Source: Mesorhizobium sp. 1M-11 | GTDB lineage: Bacteria > Pseudomonadota > Alphaproteobacteria > Rhizobiales > Rhizobiaceae | Assembly: GCF_001303895.1 (NCBI RefSeq) | Contig: NZ_LJSD01000051.1 | Span: 62,001-126,000, forward strand | Length of the DNA stretch: 64,000 bases | Direction of reading: 5' to 3' | Part shown: positions 16,687 to 25,520 of the stretch, piece after piece | How positions within the stretch are numbered: position 1 is the first letter of the stretch | Layout: the number at the start of each line of letters is the position of its first letter | Notes under the pieces: generated by a model | What the model saw: the letters and a program-made list of their open reading frames with translations, nothing else | Told to the model about the DNA's origin: nothing | The model's database searches: none | Program-made: the position numbers and the translations under genes

Positions 16687-16980
16687 TCAGTTCGCGCCAC
16701 CGAGCTGCTTCGTCATCTTGCAGAAATTGTCGTGCTGCTTGGCGATGACTTCGTCGCCGCAATCCTTCATCATGCTGGCGCGGTCCTCATCGGTCAGAGC
16801 CATCCACGCTGCCTTGAAGTCGACTTCCGATTTCATCGTCTTCATGTCGGCATCGGTGTAGAAAGGCGCCATCTTCGCTGAATCATCGAGCGCGGAAGTG
16901 CCCTTGTCACCGGCGGCGAGCGCCGAGCCCGTCATCAACGCAAGCGCCATCGCGCCCATGGTAAGCATCTTCACGTTCAT
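16687..16980 (-). CDS. Small exported protein
   Basis: A 97-residue protein with a clear Sec signal peptide (MNVKMLTMGAMALALMTGSA, cut after ALAA). The mature part is about 75 residues, rich in Asp, Lys and Met, with two cysteines (MKDCGDEV and NFCKMTKQLG) that could pair. The ATG at 16980 follows AGGAGGACGTTCC. No known function is recognised; small proteins of this type are common in Rhizobiales periplasm. It stands alone between the NTF2-like gene and the MscS gene. Confidence 0.7.
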   Translation of the reverse strand: MNVKMLTMGAMALALMTGSALAAGDKGTSALDDSAKMAPFYTDADMKTMKSEVDFKAAWMALTDEDRASMMKDCGDEVIAKQHDNFCKMTKQLGGAN

Positions 16981-17210
16981 GGAACGTCCTCCTATTTGGC
17001 AACTGCTGGGAGTAACAGCTGTGCTAACCCAACGTCGATTTTTGGAAGACGGTTCCGAAAAGATGACTGCCGCGCGCCGCATCGTTCCTGCACCTTGGGA
17101 TTCTGCCGCCCGACTGAGGCCCCATTCGAACGCTTAGCTCGCGTTGCGACACGCGATTCATTCAGCACGAGGCTGCATTGTCGGTGTCATCTGCAGGAGG
17201 GAGAGATACG

Positions 17211-18071
17211 ATGGAGAACCAAACGCGACAGGCGATCGACGCCTTTCAAACCGGATTCCAGCAGTTGAGCGGTTTGGCCGTGACCTACGCCTTTTCGGTG
17301 CTGGGCGCGATCATCCTGCTCCTTCTCGGCTATTTCCTGGCGGGGGTGATCGAGCGTGCGCTGAAAGGCGCTATCGGTCGTGTTCCGGGTTTCGATCAGA
17401 CATTGGCGCAGTTCTTTGCAAAGATCGGCCGCTATGTGGTGCTGGCGCTCTTCATCGTCATGGTGCTCGGCCAGTTCGGGGTCCAGACGGCTTCGATCAT
17501 TGCCGCCATCGGCGCGATCGGGCTGGCTGTAGGCCTGGCGCTGCAGGGCACCCTGCAGAACATCGCCGCAGGCCTCATGCTGCTGGCGCTCAGGCCGCTG
17601 CGTGTCGGCGAATATATCGAGGCCGGTACCGTCAAGGGCACAGTCGAGGATATCGGTCTTTTCGCCACGCGGCTGCGCACCATCGAAGGCGTGTATATCC
17701 TGGCCCCGAATTCCACGCTGTGGAGCGAGCCGGTCTACAACTTCAATCGCAACAAGGTGCGCCGCAACGACCTGATCATCGGCATCGGCTACGACGACGA
17801 TATCGACCTGGCCCAGAAAACCATGCTGGACCTTGCCGCGAAGGACAAACGCATCCTGCGTGAGCCGGCGCCCAGCGCATCGGTTTCGGAACTCGGCGCA
17901 AGTTCGGTCAGCGTGACGCTAAGATATTGGACGTCGGCAGCGGACTACCTCACGACACGGTTCGACATGACCAAGGCAGCCAAGCTCGCCTTCGACGAGA
18001 AAGGCATCTCGATTCCGTACCCGCAGCAGGAGATCGTCTATCGCGAGGTGGCCAAGCAGGGCGCGGGCTGA
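17211..18071 (+). CDS. Small-conductance mechanosensitive channel (MscS)
   Basis: A 286-residue inner-membrane channel that releases solutes on osmotic down-shock. Three membrane segments occur before residue 110; the pore helix TM3 reads ASIIAAIGAIGLAVGLALQGTLQN. The cytoplasmic beta domain follows (GVYILAPNSTLWSEPVYNFN), then the C-terminal alpha/beta part. ATG at 17211 has AGGAGGGAGAGATACG in front; an in-frame start 33 nt upstream lacks one. It matches E. coli MscS length. No operon partner. Confidence 0.92.
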   Translation: MENQTRQAIDAFQTGFQQLSGLAVTYAFSVLGAIILLLLGYFLAGVIERALKGAIGRVPGFDQTLAQFFAKIGRYVVLALFIVMVLGQFGVQTASIIAAIGAIGLAVGLALQGTLQNIAAGLMLLALRPLRVGEYIEAGTVKGTVEDIGLFATRLRTIEGVYILAPNSTLWSEPVYNFNRNKVRRNDLIIGIGYDDDIDLAQKTMLDLAAKDKRILREPAPSASVSELGASSVSVTLRYWTSAADYLTTRFDMTKAAKLAFDEKGISIPYPQQEIVYREVAKQGAG

Positions 18072-18190
18072 GGGCCGCGATCTCTTCCTTCTTCGCAGCG
18101 GCTTCGGCGGCGAGATCGAAGGCTGCATGTTCAGAACTGTGGGGCGAAGAACTTCGCCAGCCGAAGAGCGGTATCGGGTGTAACCGGCAC

Positions 18191-18583
18191 TCATCTGTTG
18201 GTGACAAAGTAGAAGATTTGCTCTTCAAACCGTTGCATCGTGATATCGCCACTGATCAGTTTTACGAGTTCTTGGGCGATCTCTTCCGAATCCCATGTGA
18301 TGTCATAGCCATTCAGGGCCATGAACATCATCCCCGCCGTCCACCCTGTGCGTTTATTGCCTTGCTCAAATGGATGGTCACGCGCGATCGCAACAATCAG
18401 AATGACGGCAAGACGCAAGATATCGATCTCGCCGTCGTAGAGATAATGATTGATTGGACTGGCTACCGCGCTTTCAAGCAAATTTCGACTGAGAAGCTGA
18501 TAAGGCTCCCCGGTTGCTGCCACTTCGTCCTGATTTATTTTTATGACTTCCTCTGCCGGAAGCCACACAGGTTCATTTTGCAA
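18191..18583 (-). CDS. doc: Doc-family toxin (Fic fold)
   Basis: A 130-residue protein of the death-on-curing family. The catalytic motif HPFEQGNKRTG is at residues 70-80, matching the Doc form HxFx(n)GNKR. Doc of phage P1 phosphorylates EF-Tu and blocks translation. The start is a TTG at 18583, overlapping the antitoxin gene by 11 nt; no in-frame ATG precedes it. A rare start inside the antitoxin frame would keep toxin levels low and coupled. Full-length and probably active. Confidence 0.85.
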   Translation of the reverse strand: MQNEPVWLPAEEVIKINQDEVAATGEPYQLLSRNLLESAVASPINHYLYDGEIDILRLAVILIVAIARDHPFEQGNKRTGWTAGMMFMALNGYDITWDSEEIAQELVKLISGDITMQRFEEQIFYFVTNR

Positions 18584-18719
18584 GCTCTGCCCGGATCTTA
18601 GGGAACTTGCTCATGATTTCAGCCCGCAATGCATTCATGTCCACCGGTCCTTGAGGAGGACGCGGCGGGAACTGAACGGAGTCGCTTTTGACGACTGGAA
18701 CTGCAAAACGATTGATCAT
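18573..18719 (-). CDS. Antitoxin partner of Doc (48 residues)
   Basis: A short gene in the right place for an antitoxin: ATG at 18719, stop TGA at 18573, so it overlaps the Doc start by 11 nt. The product starts MINRFAVPVVKSDSVQFPPR, is proline-rich in the middle (PPQGPVD), and ends in a helical stretch (MNALRAEIMSKFPKIRAELAK). The C-terminal helix would be expected to cap the Fic-fold active site as Phd does, but no Phd DNA-binding domain is present. Similar short proteins precede doc in other rhizobia as far as I recall. Confidence 0.75.
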   Translation of the reverse strand: MINRFAVPVVKSDSVQFPPRPPQGPVDMNALRAEIMSKFPKIRAELAK

Positions 18720-18958
18720 GACACCCGTCTCCCTCAACCAAAGAGGGCATTCTAATAATCGTGAATCAGCACGATGGTTGCAACACCTTGGCGCAAAATA
18801 TTTATCGTTTCTCTATCGGCCATCGGAACGAACACTGCAAAAAGTCGACGATAAGCACGATGAACCCCTTTCCACGTCGCGATATCCTCTGGCCATTCTT
18901 CACCTGAGTGGGGTTCTTGCCGATATGCTACAGACTAGCTGCCCGACCGACAACTATC

Positions 18959-20971
18959 CTACCTCCCCCGCCAGACCTGTGTGCGTGAAAGCAAAAACCG
19001 CGAGACGGCCGCGTGGATCAGGCGAGCGGCAATGTTGGTGTAGAAGATCATCATGCCCATGGCGGCTGCCGGCGCGACGTCGCCCGCATCGTCCATGTTG
19101 AGCACGGCCACCGAGGCGAGCTGCGTCTGCGTCGAATAGAGGAAGACCACGGCCGACACCGTCGTCATGGCGTTGACGAACAGATAGATCGAGATGTCGA
19201 GGATCGCCGGCAGGCAGACCGGCAGCGTGACGCGGAAGAACAGCTTGTGGAAGGGCTGCTTCAGCGAAGCGGCGACCGGCTCGAACTCACGGTCCATCTG
19301 CTTCAGCGCCGTCAGCGCGGTGAGATGGGAGACGGTGTAGAAATGGGTGATCGTGCAGATCACCAGGATGGCCATCGAGCCATAGATGACATGCATCGGA
19401 TTGGCCGGGTTGTTGAAGAAGAAGATGTAGGCCAGGCCGAGCACCATGCCGGGCACAGCCATCGGCAACATGGCGAGAAACTGGAACAGGGAACGCCCGG
19501 CGCGGAAGCCATCGCTCTTCTCCACCATATAAGCTCCGGTGAAGACGATGATGGTGCCGAAGACAGCGGTCAGAAGCGCCATCTTGATGGAGTTGTGGTA
19601 GGAGGCCCAGCCACCGCCGTCCATCAGGTCGAAGCGGAAATTCTTCAGGCTCGGCGTGAGATCATAGGGCCAGAACTTCACCATGGCGGCGAGCTGGCAC
19701 ACGCCGATCATGGTCAGGATGAAGGCCGCGATCAGTGCGCAATAGGCAAAGCAGCCCCAGTCGAAACCCGGATTCGGCTTCGGCTCGTAAGGCACCGAGC
19801 GGGCCGACAAGAGCGCCACCTGTTTCTTCTGGATGGTGCGGTCGACGAAGAAGGCGGCGATGGCCGGGATGATGAGCAGTACCGACACCACCGCCCCCAT
19901 CTCGAAATTCTGCTGCCCGATGACCTGCTTGTAGATGTCGACGGCGAGCATATTGTACTGGCCGCCGATGACCTTGGGCAGGCCGAAATCGGTGATGACC
20001 ATGGTGAAGACCACGAAAGCCGCCGAGATGACGCCGTAGCGCGCGCCGGGCACGGTCACGGTCCAGAAGGTACGCCATTTGGTGGCGCGTAGTGCGGCGG
20101 CTGCCTCGTAGTGGCGGGCATCCGCGACGCTGAGCGACGTCGAGATGATGAGCAGCGCATGCGGCAGCGTGAAGAAGACCGAGCCGATGACGATGCCGAT
20201 CGGCCCGTAGATCGAATGGCCCATCATCCAGCTTTTCAGCAGGCCCTGGTTGCCGAACAGATAGACGAGCGCGATGCCGGGCAGCAGCGACGGCACAAGG
20301 ATCGGCGCCGTCATGATCAGCCGGAACAGGCCCTTGAGGCGCATGCGGCTGCGGTTCATCGCATAGGCAAGGCCGAAGGCGATGGCGATGACCAAAATCG
20401 TGCTGATCGCGCCCATCAGCACGGAATTCCAGATCGCCTGCGCCAGCGAGGGCGTCGAGAAATAGGCGACGAAATTGTCGAAGCCGACGGTGCGGGCGGG
20501 CCGCAGCACCACGCGGCGGAAGGTGTTGGAATCGACCTCCACCCAGTCGGTGCCGCGCTTGAGGTCCGAACCGACCAGGAAGGCGGCATCATCGGTGGTG
20601 CCACGGATGCGGTATTTGACCGGGCTGCGGAAACTGAAATCCTCGTAGAGCTTGGTCAGCGACAGCCGCCCGTCGGAGCCGGTGTCGAGCTGGTCGTCCG
20701 GGATCGCCTTCGCGTCGGCGTTGAGTGCTGCGACGGTGCGCGCGGGGCCGAAGGCGGTTCCGCTTTCGTCGCTGCGCGTAATCTCGAAGGCGTTGAGGTC
20801 GAAGCGGTAGGTCGACATCGACTTCGACAACAGCACGTAGAGCGGCGCGGCCAGCGCCAGCACGAGATAGAGCGCGATGACCAGCATCAGCCCGCGCTTG
20901 ACGACATCGTCGGACGACAGTTGCAGGCGCGGCGCGCGCCCAGTTGGAAGGACGAGAGCTGCGGCGCTCAT
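18959..20971 (-). CDS. 2-Aminoethylphosphonate-type ABC permease, double
   Basis: A 670-residue permease carrying two BPD_transp_1 units, about twelve membrane segments. EAA-type loops are YEAAAALRATKWRTFWTVTVPG and FEPVAASLKQPFHKLFFRVTLP. A periplasmic insert occupies residues 55-165. This layout fits the iron(III)/2-aminoethylphosphonate importer group (TIGR03262-like permease). The start ATG lies one base after the ATPase stop. Substrate is inferred from the companion binding protein and the phn operon 15 kb further on; polyamine or iron importers are alternatives. Confidence 0.75.
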   Translation of the reverse strand: MSAAALVLPTGRAPRLQLSSDDVVKRGLMLVIALYLVLALAAPLYVLLSKSMSTYRFDLNAFEITRSDESGTAFGPARTVAALNADAKAIPDDQLDTGSDGRLSLTKLYEDFSFRSPVKYRIRGTTDDAAFLVGSDLKRGTDWVEVDSNTFRRVVLRPARTVGFDNFVAYFSTPSLAQAIWNSVLMGAISTILVIAIAFGLAYAMNRSRMRLKGLFRLIMTAPILVPSLLPGIALVYLFGNQGLLKSWMMGHSIYGPIGIVIGSVFFTLPHALLIISTSLSVADARHYEAAAALRATKWRTFWTVTVPGARYGVISAAFVVFTMVITDFGLPKVIGGQYNMLAVDIYKQVIGQQNFEMGAVVSVLLIIPAIAAFFVDRTIQKKQVALLSARSVPYEPKPNPGFDWGCFAYCALIAAFILTMIGVCQLAAMVKFWPYDLTPSLKNFRFDLMDGGGWASYHNSIKMALLTAVFGTIIVFTGAYMVEKSDGFRAGRSLFQFLAMLPMAVPGMVLGLAYIFFFNNPANPMHVIYGSMAILVICTITHFYTVSHLTALTALKQMDREFEPVAASLKQPFHKLFFRVTLPVCLPAILDISIYLFVNAMTTVSAVVFLYSTQTQLASVAVLNMDDAGDVAPAAAMGMMIFYTNIAARLIHAAVSRFLLSRTQVWRGR

Positions 20972-20972
20972 C

Positions 20973-22139
20973 TCAACTCGCCTTCGGGAACACGAGCACG
21001 CGGTTCTGCGGCAGCTCGACCCGCATGGCGCCGCCCTTCTCGATCCCCAGGCGACGGACCGCGTTGATCGAGAAATCGGCGATCAGCACACGCTCGCCGA
21101 AGCGCGGGGACGACAGGCGGCAGCGCCAGAAAGCGCCGAGGAATTCCATCTCCTCGACCGTGACCTCGACCAGATTTTGCGGGGTCTTGATGTCCTCGCG
21201 CCCGTCGAGCGAATGGGGAATGATATCGACCGGTCGGATCACCGCCGTCACGTCGCTGCCCGCCGCCACCTCGCATGATGCGCAGACCAGTTCCGTACCG
21301 GCGAGCCCGACCGTGTCGTTCTGAAGCATCCTTGCCGGGAACTGGTTCGTCTCGCCGATGAAGTCGGCGACGAACAGGGTGTTGGGATGACGGTAGACCT
21401 CGGTCGGCGTTCCGACCTGCTCGATCACGCCGTGGTTCATGACCACGATGCGGTCGGCCATCGACAGCGCTTCCTCCTGATCGTGCGTGACCATGATGGT
21501 GGTGACGCCGAGCTTGCGCTGCAGCTCCTTGATCTCGTGGCGCAGATGGACGCGCACCTTGGCGTCGAGCGCCGACAGCGGCTCGTCGAGCAGGAGCAGG
21601 CCCGGAGAGACGGCCATGGCGCGAGCCAACGCGATGCGCTGCTGCTGACCGCCGGAAAGCTGGGCCGGATATTTCTTCGCCTGTTCCGAGAGGCCGACCA
21701 AAGCGAGCAGTTCGGCGACGCGGGCCTGGATCTTCTGTTTCGGCCGCCGGGCATTCTCCAGGCCGAAGGCGATGTTCTTCTCGATCGTCAGATTCGGGAA
21801 CAGCGCATAGGACTGGAAGACGATGCCGTAGTCGCGCTTCGACGGCGGCAGGTTGGAAATGTCCCTGCCCGCCTGCCGTATTGTACCGCGCGTCTGCAGG
21901 TCGAGGCCAGCGATGGCGCGCAGCAAGGTGGTCTTGCCGCAGCCGGACGGCCCGAGGAAACAGACGAACTCGCCCTCCCTGATGTCCAGCGACACGCCCT
22001 TCAGCGCGACGAAATCGCCGAACGCCTTCCACAGCTGATCGATTGCCAGATAGCTGGGCTTCGCGGGGGCTTGCGGCTCAAAGTGCATCGGAGCGGCGGC
22101 CGCTCCGGTGACGGTCTCGTGTTTCATCTCGCGGCCCAT
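20973..22139 (-). CDS. 2-Aminoethylphosphonate-type ABC ATPase
   Basis: A 388-residue ABC ATPase with Walker A GPSGCGKTT, signature LSGGQQQRIALARAM, Walker B LLLLDEPLSALD, the H-loop MVTHDQEEAL, and a C-terminal TOBE-type regulatory region (residues about 260-388). It belongs to the PotA/FbpC/PhnT group. The start is either ATG 22139 (MGREMKHE) or ATG 22127; the longer reading runs into a palindromic repeat and is rejected. The stop is one base from the permease start. Confidence 0.8.
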   Translation of the reverse strand: MGREMKHETVTGAAAAPMHFEPQAPAKPSYLAIDQLWKAFGDFVALKGVSLDIREGEFVCFLGPSGCGKTTLLRAIAGLDLQTRGTIRQAGRDISNLPPSKRDYGIVFQSYALFPNLTIEKNIAFGLENARRPKQKIQARVAELLALVGLSEQAKKYPAQLSGGQQQRIALARAMAVSPGLLLLDEPLSALDAKVRVHLRHEIKELQRKLGVTTIMVTHDQEEALSMADRIVVMNHGVIEQVGTPTEVYRHPNTLFVADFIGETNQFPARMLQNDTVGLAGTELVCASCEVAAGSDVTAVIRPVDIIPHSLDGREDIKTPQNLVEVTVEEMEFLGAFWRCRLSSPRFGERVLIADFSINAVRRLGIEKGGAMRVELPQNRVLVFPKAS

Positions 22140-22149
22140 CTGTTTCCAC

Positions 22150-22193
22150 GCAATTCCGGACGCAAAACCGCTACACACTTTTGCTGGAATTGC
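22150..22193. repeat. GCAATTCC/GGAATTGC repeat after binding-protein gene
   Basis: A 44-nt element, GCAATTCC (22150-22157) to GGAATTGC (22186-22193), nearly identical to those at 9117-9218 and 12898-12941. As in the tau operon, it lies immediately between the solute-binding-protein gene and the ATPase gene. Confidence 0.9.
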
Positions 22194-22238
22194 TCTTGCA
22201 AAACGGGCGCCGCTTCTGGCGGCGCCCGGCTGGAATGC

Positions 22239-23261
22239 TCAGCTCTTCGGCTCGGACTTGGCGTCGTAGCGCTTGGCCCATTCCGCCAGCACCGCCTTGC
22301 GGTTGTTGGCCGCCCACTCGAAGTCGTTCTTGATCATGTGGTCGGCGACATCGGCAGGCAGGTGCTCGACCGGCTTGGCGATGCCCGGATAGGCAAGCAC
22401 GGCGTAGCCTTCATTGTACATCTCGTTGGCCTCCTTCGAGACCGCGAAGTCGACCAGCTTCTTGGCGGCCTCGATATTGGCAGTGCCGGCAACGATGGCC
22501 GTGGCCTCCGCTTCCCAGCCGGAGCCTTCCTCCGGGAAGATGATGTCGATCGGCGCGCCGGCGGACTTCGCCTTCGCGCCGGGGAATTCGAATGAAACGC
22601 CGACCACCGTCTCGCCGGCGCCGGCCATCTTGCAGGGCTTGGAGCCCGAATGCGTGTAGGCGGAGATGTTCTGGTGCAGGCCGTCCATGAAGGCCCAGGC
22701 GTCCTTCTCGCCGAACATCTGCAGCCAGGCCGAGACGTCGAGGAAACCGGTGCCCGAGGAGTTCGGGTTCGGCATCACGACATGGCCCTTGAATTCAGGC
22801 TTGGTCAGGTCCTTCCAGCTTTTCGGCGCCGCGATGCCGAGCTTCTTCGCTTCCACGGTGTTGAAGCAGATGGCGGCGACATAGGCATCCATGCCGGTCC
22901 AGGACGGCGGATTGGCGCTGTCGACGAAACGCTTGTCGAGCTTGTCGACGCCGGCCGGCGCGTAAGGCTCCAGCATGCCTTCGCTCTTCAAAAGCAGCAG
23001 CGAGGTGGCGGCAAGGCCCCAAACGACATCGGCCTGCGGATTGTCCTTCTCGGCCAGCAGCTTGGCTGTCATCACCCCAGTGGAGTCACGCACCCAGTTG
23101 ATCTTGATGTCGGGATAGGCCTTCTCGAAGGTTGCCTTGTAGCGGTCGAGGTCGACGGCCTCGATGGCAGTGTAGACCGTCAGGTTGGTCTCGGCGATCG
23201 CCGTCGAGGCAACGAAGGTTGCGGCAAGCGCTGCAAGCACGGATAGGGTGCGAGATTTCAT
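22239..23261 (-). CDS. 2-Aminoethylphosphonate-type ABC binding protein
   Basis: A 340-residue periplasmic protein with signal peptide residues 1-23 (cut after TAIA). The mature protein starts ETNLTVYTAIEAVDLDRYKA. This opening, together with NPNSSGTGFLDVSAWLQMFGE and GVSFEFPGAKAKSAGAPIDI, is typical of the FbpA-like family assigned to 2-aminoethylphosphonate (TIGR03261; AepX-like). ATG at 23261 is preceded by GGGGAAC. It is first gene of a three-gene transporter operon. The substrate is a family-level prediction supported by phnWAY in the same window. Confidence 0.75.
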   Translation of the reverse strand: MKSRTLSVLAALAATFVASTAIAETNLTVYTAIEAVDLDRYKATFEKAYPDIKINWVRDSTGVMTAKLLAEKDNPQADVVWGLAATSLLLLKSEGMLEPYAPAGVDKLDKRFVDSANPPSWTGMDAYVAAICFNTVEAKKLGIAAPKSWKDLTKPEFKGHVVMPNPNSSGTGFLDVSAWLQMFGEKDAWAFMDGLHQNISAYTHSGSKPCKMAGAGETVVGVSFEFPGAKAKSAGAPIDIIFPEEGSGWEAEATAIVAGTANIEAAKKLVDFAVSKEANEMYNEGYAVLAYPGIAKPVEHLPADVADHMIKNDFEWAANNRKAVLAEWAKRYDAKSEPKS

Positions 23262-23520
23262 GATTAAAGTTCCCCGTCTGGTGACACATTCTGCGATGCA
23301 TTGGGACGCCGTTTTCAGAATGTGCAGGCCCAGAGAATGCCGGCACGCGTCGTCCATGAGCCACTCTAGATGAGGGGAGTACGATAAGTGAAATCTATTT
23401 ATCCTATGGTGGAATAGGTTCAGCTGATGTTTGTCATGAGCCCGTCATGGAGGGGCGTTGGTTCTCTTTGCCGGCAGCGAAGTGCGAAACGATGGGCACG
23501 GACTGCTGCGCTTTGTCCAC

Positions 23521-23745
23521 GTTCCGGAATGGATCCCCGACACTCTCCGTTCCCTCCGGTCGCTTCGAGGTCGAGGATGACGAAGGTAAAAGCGCCCCGG
23601 CAAATCTCGAACGTTGACGACGACATCCGAGGTCACTCCAGGGCGCCGACGATGATCGTTAGCCACGACAGCACATGAAATCCGTCATCCTCGACCTCGG
23701 AAGGAGCGAAGCGACTGGAGAGTGTCGGGGATCCATTCCGGAACG
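23521..23745. repeat. Inverted-pair repeat (type B, copy 2)
   Basis: Same element as at 14221-14427. The arm at 23521-23582 starts GTTCCGGAATGGATCCCCGA, and its reverse complement is at 23681-23745. The central 98 nt is unrelated. It fills most of the 547-nt gap between the transporter operon and the anti-sigma gene; apart from it, 23262-23520 should hold the transporter promoter, and I see no gene there. Confidence 0.85.
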
Positions 23746-23808
23746 CTGGAGAACAAAACTGGCTGACCGTTCAGACCCCTTTTCCAGGCGGAGACAGCCC
23801 CTGTCGCC

Positions 23809-24573
23809 TCATCCCGTGCAGGGTTGGTGGGCCCCTTCCAGTGCCGCCATCATGTCCGGCCTCGTGGAATCGACCGGCTTGGCCGTCATGGCCTGCATCG
23901 CGTCGGCCAGAACCGCGAAACGCGTTGCGTTCAGCCTGCGAGCCACGGCTATATAGAGGAACGACTTGCTCGCCCAAACGGCCGATTGGACATTTCCGTC
24001 GTCGGTGATGCGCAAACCCTGATCCGCGCCCGTTTGCGGAATGCGGAACAGGCTGAGCCTGCACCCATGCGGTCCCTGATAACTTGCCTGGATCGCCTGC
24101 ATGCCGGAGATACCCACGTCCGATCGCAACGACACCAGTGTCAGGTCCGCCTTGGTCAATTCCGGTGCCTGGAAGTCATCGATGCGCGTGGCCGGCACGG
24201 ACGAATTCATGACCTTGGCCGACCATTGGTCGTGCAAGGTAAGCGCCCGGGCGATTTCCGGGGAGGCCCGCGTCTGGAGATTGGAAAAGGCCACGGCGCC
24301 GAGCCAGCCGCCGGCGAAGATCAGGCAGAACGCCGCCGCGGCGATGGCCATCCCGACGGGCGAAATGCGCGCTCCGGGAGACGGGAGTTGCACGACCGCG
24401 ATTTCCGAGCCGAGGCCCTGCACCTGTTTCTTCAATCGTGCCAGCTGCTCGAACCGATGGGCAAGAGCAGGGTCCGTGGCCAGGCGGTCCCTCATCAGCC
24501 GTTGCGCATCCGGTGACAATTCGCCGTCCACATAGGCATTCAGCGCCTCAAGATCGCGATCGATATCGTTCAT
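23809..24573 (-). CDS. Anti-sigma factor (membrane-bound)
   Basis: A 254-residue protein. The cytoplasmic N-terminus resembles a zinc-less anti-sigma domain (MNDIDRDLEALNAYVDGELS, RLATDPALAHRFEQLARLKK). A single membrane segment spans about residues 73-96, and a periplasmic sensor domain of about 155 residues follows. Its start overlaps the sigma-factor stop by 4 nt (ATGA). It probably holds the ECF sigma inactive until sulfite or another signal is sensed. A similar pair (RpoE4 and its anti-sigma) controls sulfite oxidation genes in Sinorhizobium meliloti. Confidence 0.8.
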   Translation of the reverse strand: MNDIDRDLEALNAYVDGELSPDAQRLMRDRLATDPALAHRFEQLARLKKQVQGLGSEIAVVQLPSPGARISPVGMAIAAAAFCLIFAGGWLGAVAFSNLQTRASPEIARALTLHDQWSAKVMNSSVPATRIDDFQAPELTKADLTLVSLRSDVGISGMQAIQASYQGPHGCRLSLFRIPQTGADQGLRITDDGNVQSAVWASKSFLYIAVARRLNATRFAVLADAMQAMTAKPVDSTRPDMMAALEGAHQPCTG

Positions 24574-25133
24574 GCTTTTCTTGCGTTTCCTGAAAAGGGG
24601 ACGACACGCGGTGCCTCGTCGACCAGCAGCTTTCCCAGTGCCTCGCGTGCGCGGCTGATCCGGCTCATCACCGTACCGCGCGGAACGTTCAGCAGGTCGG
24701 CGGCCTCCTGGTAGCTGAATCCGGAAATATCGACCAGCGCCAGCACTTCCCGGTGGTCGTGCGAAAGGCGCTCGAATGCCTGCCTGAGCGCGAATGTTTC
24801 CACCGTCACGCTTTCGAGCGAAACGGGCATGCCCAACATCATGTCGCACAGTGTTTCATTGGCCTGCGAACGTCGCTGATCGGCGCGGATCTGGTCTATC
24901 CAGAGGTTGCGCATGATGGTGAAGAGCCAGGCACGGAAGGCGGGTTCCGCTACAGGACGATCACGGGCGCTGGCCGCGCGCACCAGGCAATCCTGCAGCA
25001 GATCGCGCGCACGGTCGTGGTCGCGGGTAATGGCGACCGCATAGCCGTAGAGCCGTTGCTGATGGCGCGTGATGCGCTCCTCAAAGCGTGCGCGCGTCAG
25101 CATCGTTCCTTTCCTGGCTTCCCGCTCGGACAT
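24570..25133 (-). CDS. ECF-type RNA polymerase sigma factor
   Basis: A 187-residue ECF sigma factor: region 2 (YGYAVAITRDHDRARDLLQD and FRAWLFTIMRNLWIDQIR), then region 4 (RLSHDHREVLALVDISGFSY, EAADLLNVPRGTVMSRISRA). The ATG at 25133 or the better-spaced ATG at 25103 (AGGAAAGGAACG) may be used. It is third in the sorA-sorB-sigma-antisigma order, 70 nt after sorB, so it probably promotes its own operon. RpoE4 of S. meliloti has the same neighbourhood. Confidence 0.85.
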   Translation of the reverse strand: MSEREARKGTMLTRARFEERITRHQQRLYGYAVAITRDHDRARDLLQDCLVRAASARDRPVAEPAFRAWLFTIMRNLWIDQIRADQRRSQANETLCDMMLGMPVSLESVTVETFALRQAFERLSHDHREVLALVDISGFSYQEAADLLNVPRGTVMSRISRAREALGKLLVDEAPRVVPFSGNARKA

Positions 25134-25203
25134 CGCTCCATGGAAAAGGAAAGCGGCTGCCCCGGGGCGCTGGGTTACGGTGTTCGATCTTACAGCGTCC
25201 TTC

Positions 25204-25509
25204 TCAATAGGTCGCGGAAAGATAATCGGCGATGCCTTTCAAGTCTGCATCCTCAATAGGCGCACCATAGGTCTTCTTCATCTTCTTGACTTCCGCCTCC
25301 CAGAAGGAAGCCCCCATCCGGGGCGGCTGGGTGTTGATGTAATCGGCGGAATGGCAAGCCGTGCAGTTGGTCTGCGCCAGTTCGACACCCGGCCCCGGCC
25401 TGAACTCGGCGGTTTCGTCCGGCAATTCATAGCTATCGGCCAAGGCATAACCGCCGGCCAGCATGGCGGCCGCGGCGACGACGAGGACCTTGATGGAAAC
25501 GAATTTCAT
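25204..25509 (-). CDS. sorB: Cytochrome c subunit of sulfite dehydrogenase
   Basis: A 101-residue periplasmic protein with signal peptide residues 1-24 (cut after YALA) and one haem-c site, CTACH (Cys49, Cys52, His53). A Met such as Met65 could be the distal ligand. It ends in the class-I cytochrome helix IADYLSATY. The ATG at 25509 follows GAGGAGGAAGATC and lies 11 nt after sorA. It should take electrons from the molybdenum subunit and pass them to the respiratory chain. Confidence 0.85.
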   Translation of the reverse strand: MKFVSIKVLVVAAAAMLAGGYALADSYELPDETAEFRPGPGVELAQTNCTACHSADYINTQPPRMGASFWEAEVKKMKKTYGAPIEDADLKGIADYLSATY

Positions 25510-25520
25510 GATCTTCCTCC

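Noticed and set aside
18072..18190. Minus-strand reading FDLAAEAAAKKEEIAAL between mscS and doc
   Set aside because: Low-complexity Ala/Glu/Lys frame overlapping the end of mscS, with no start or ribosome site.
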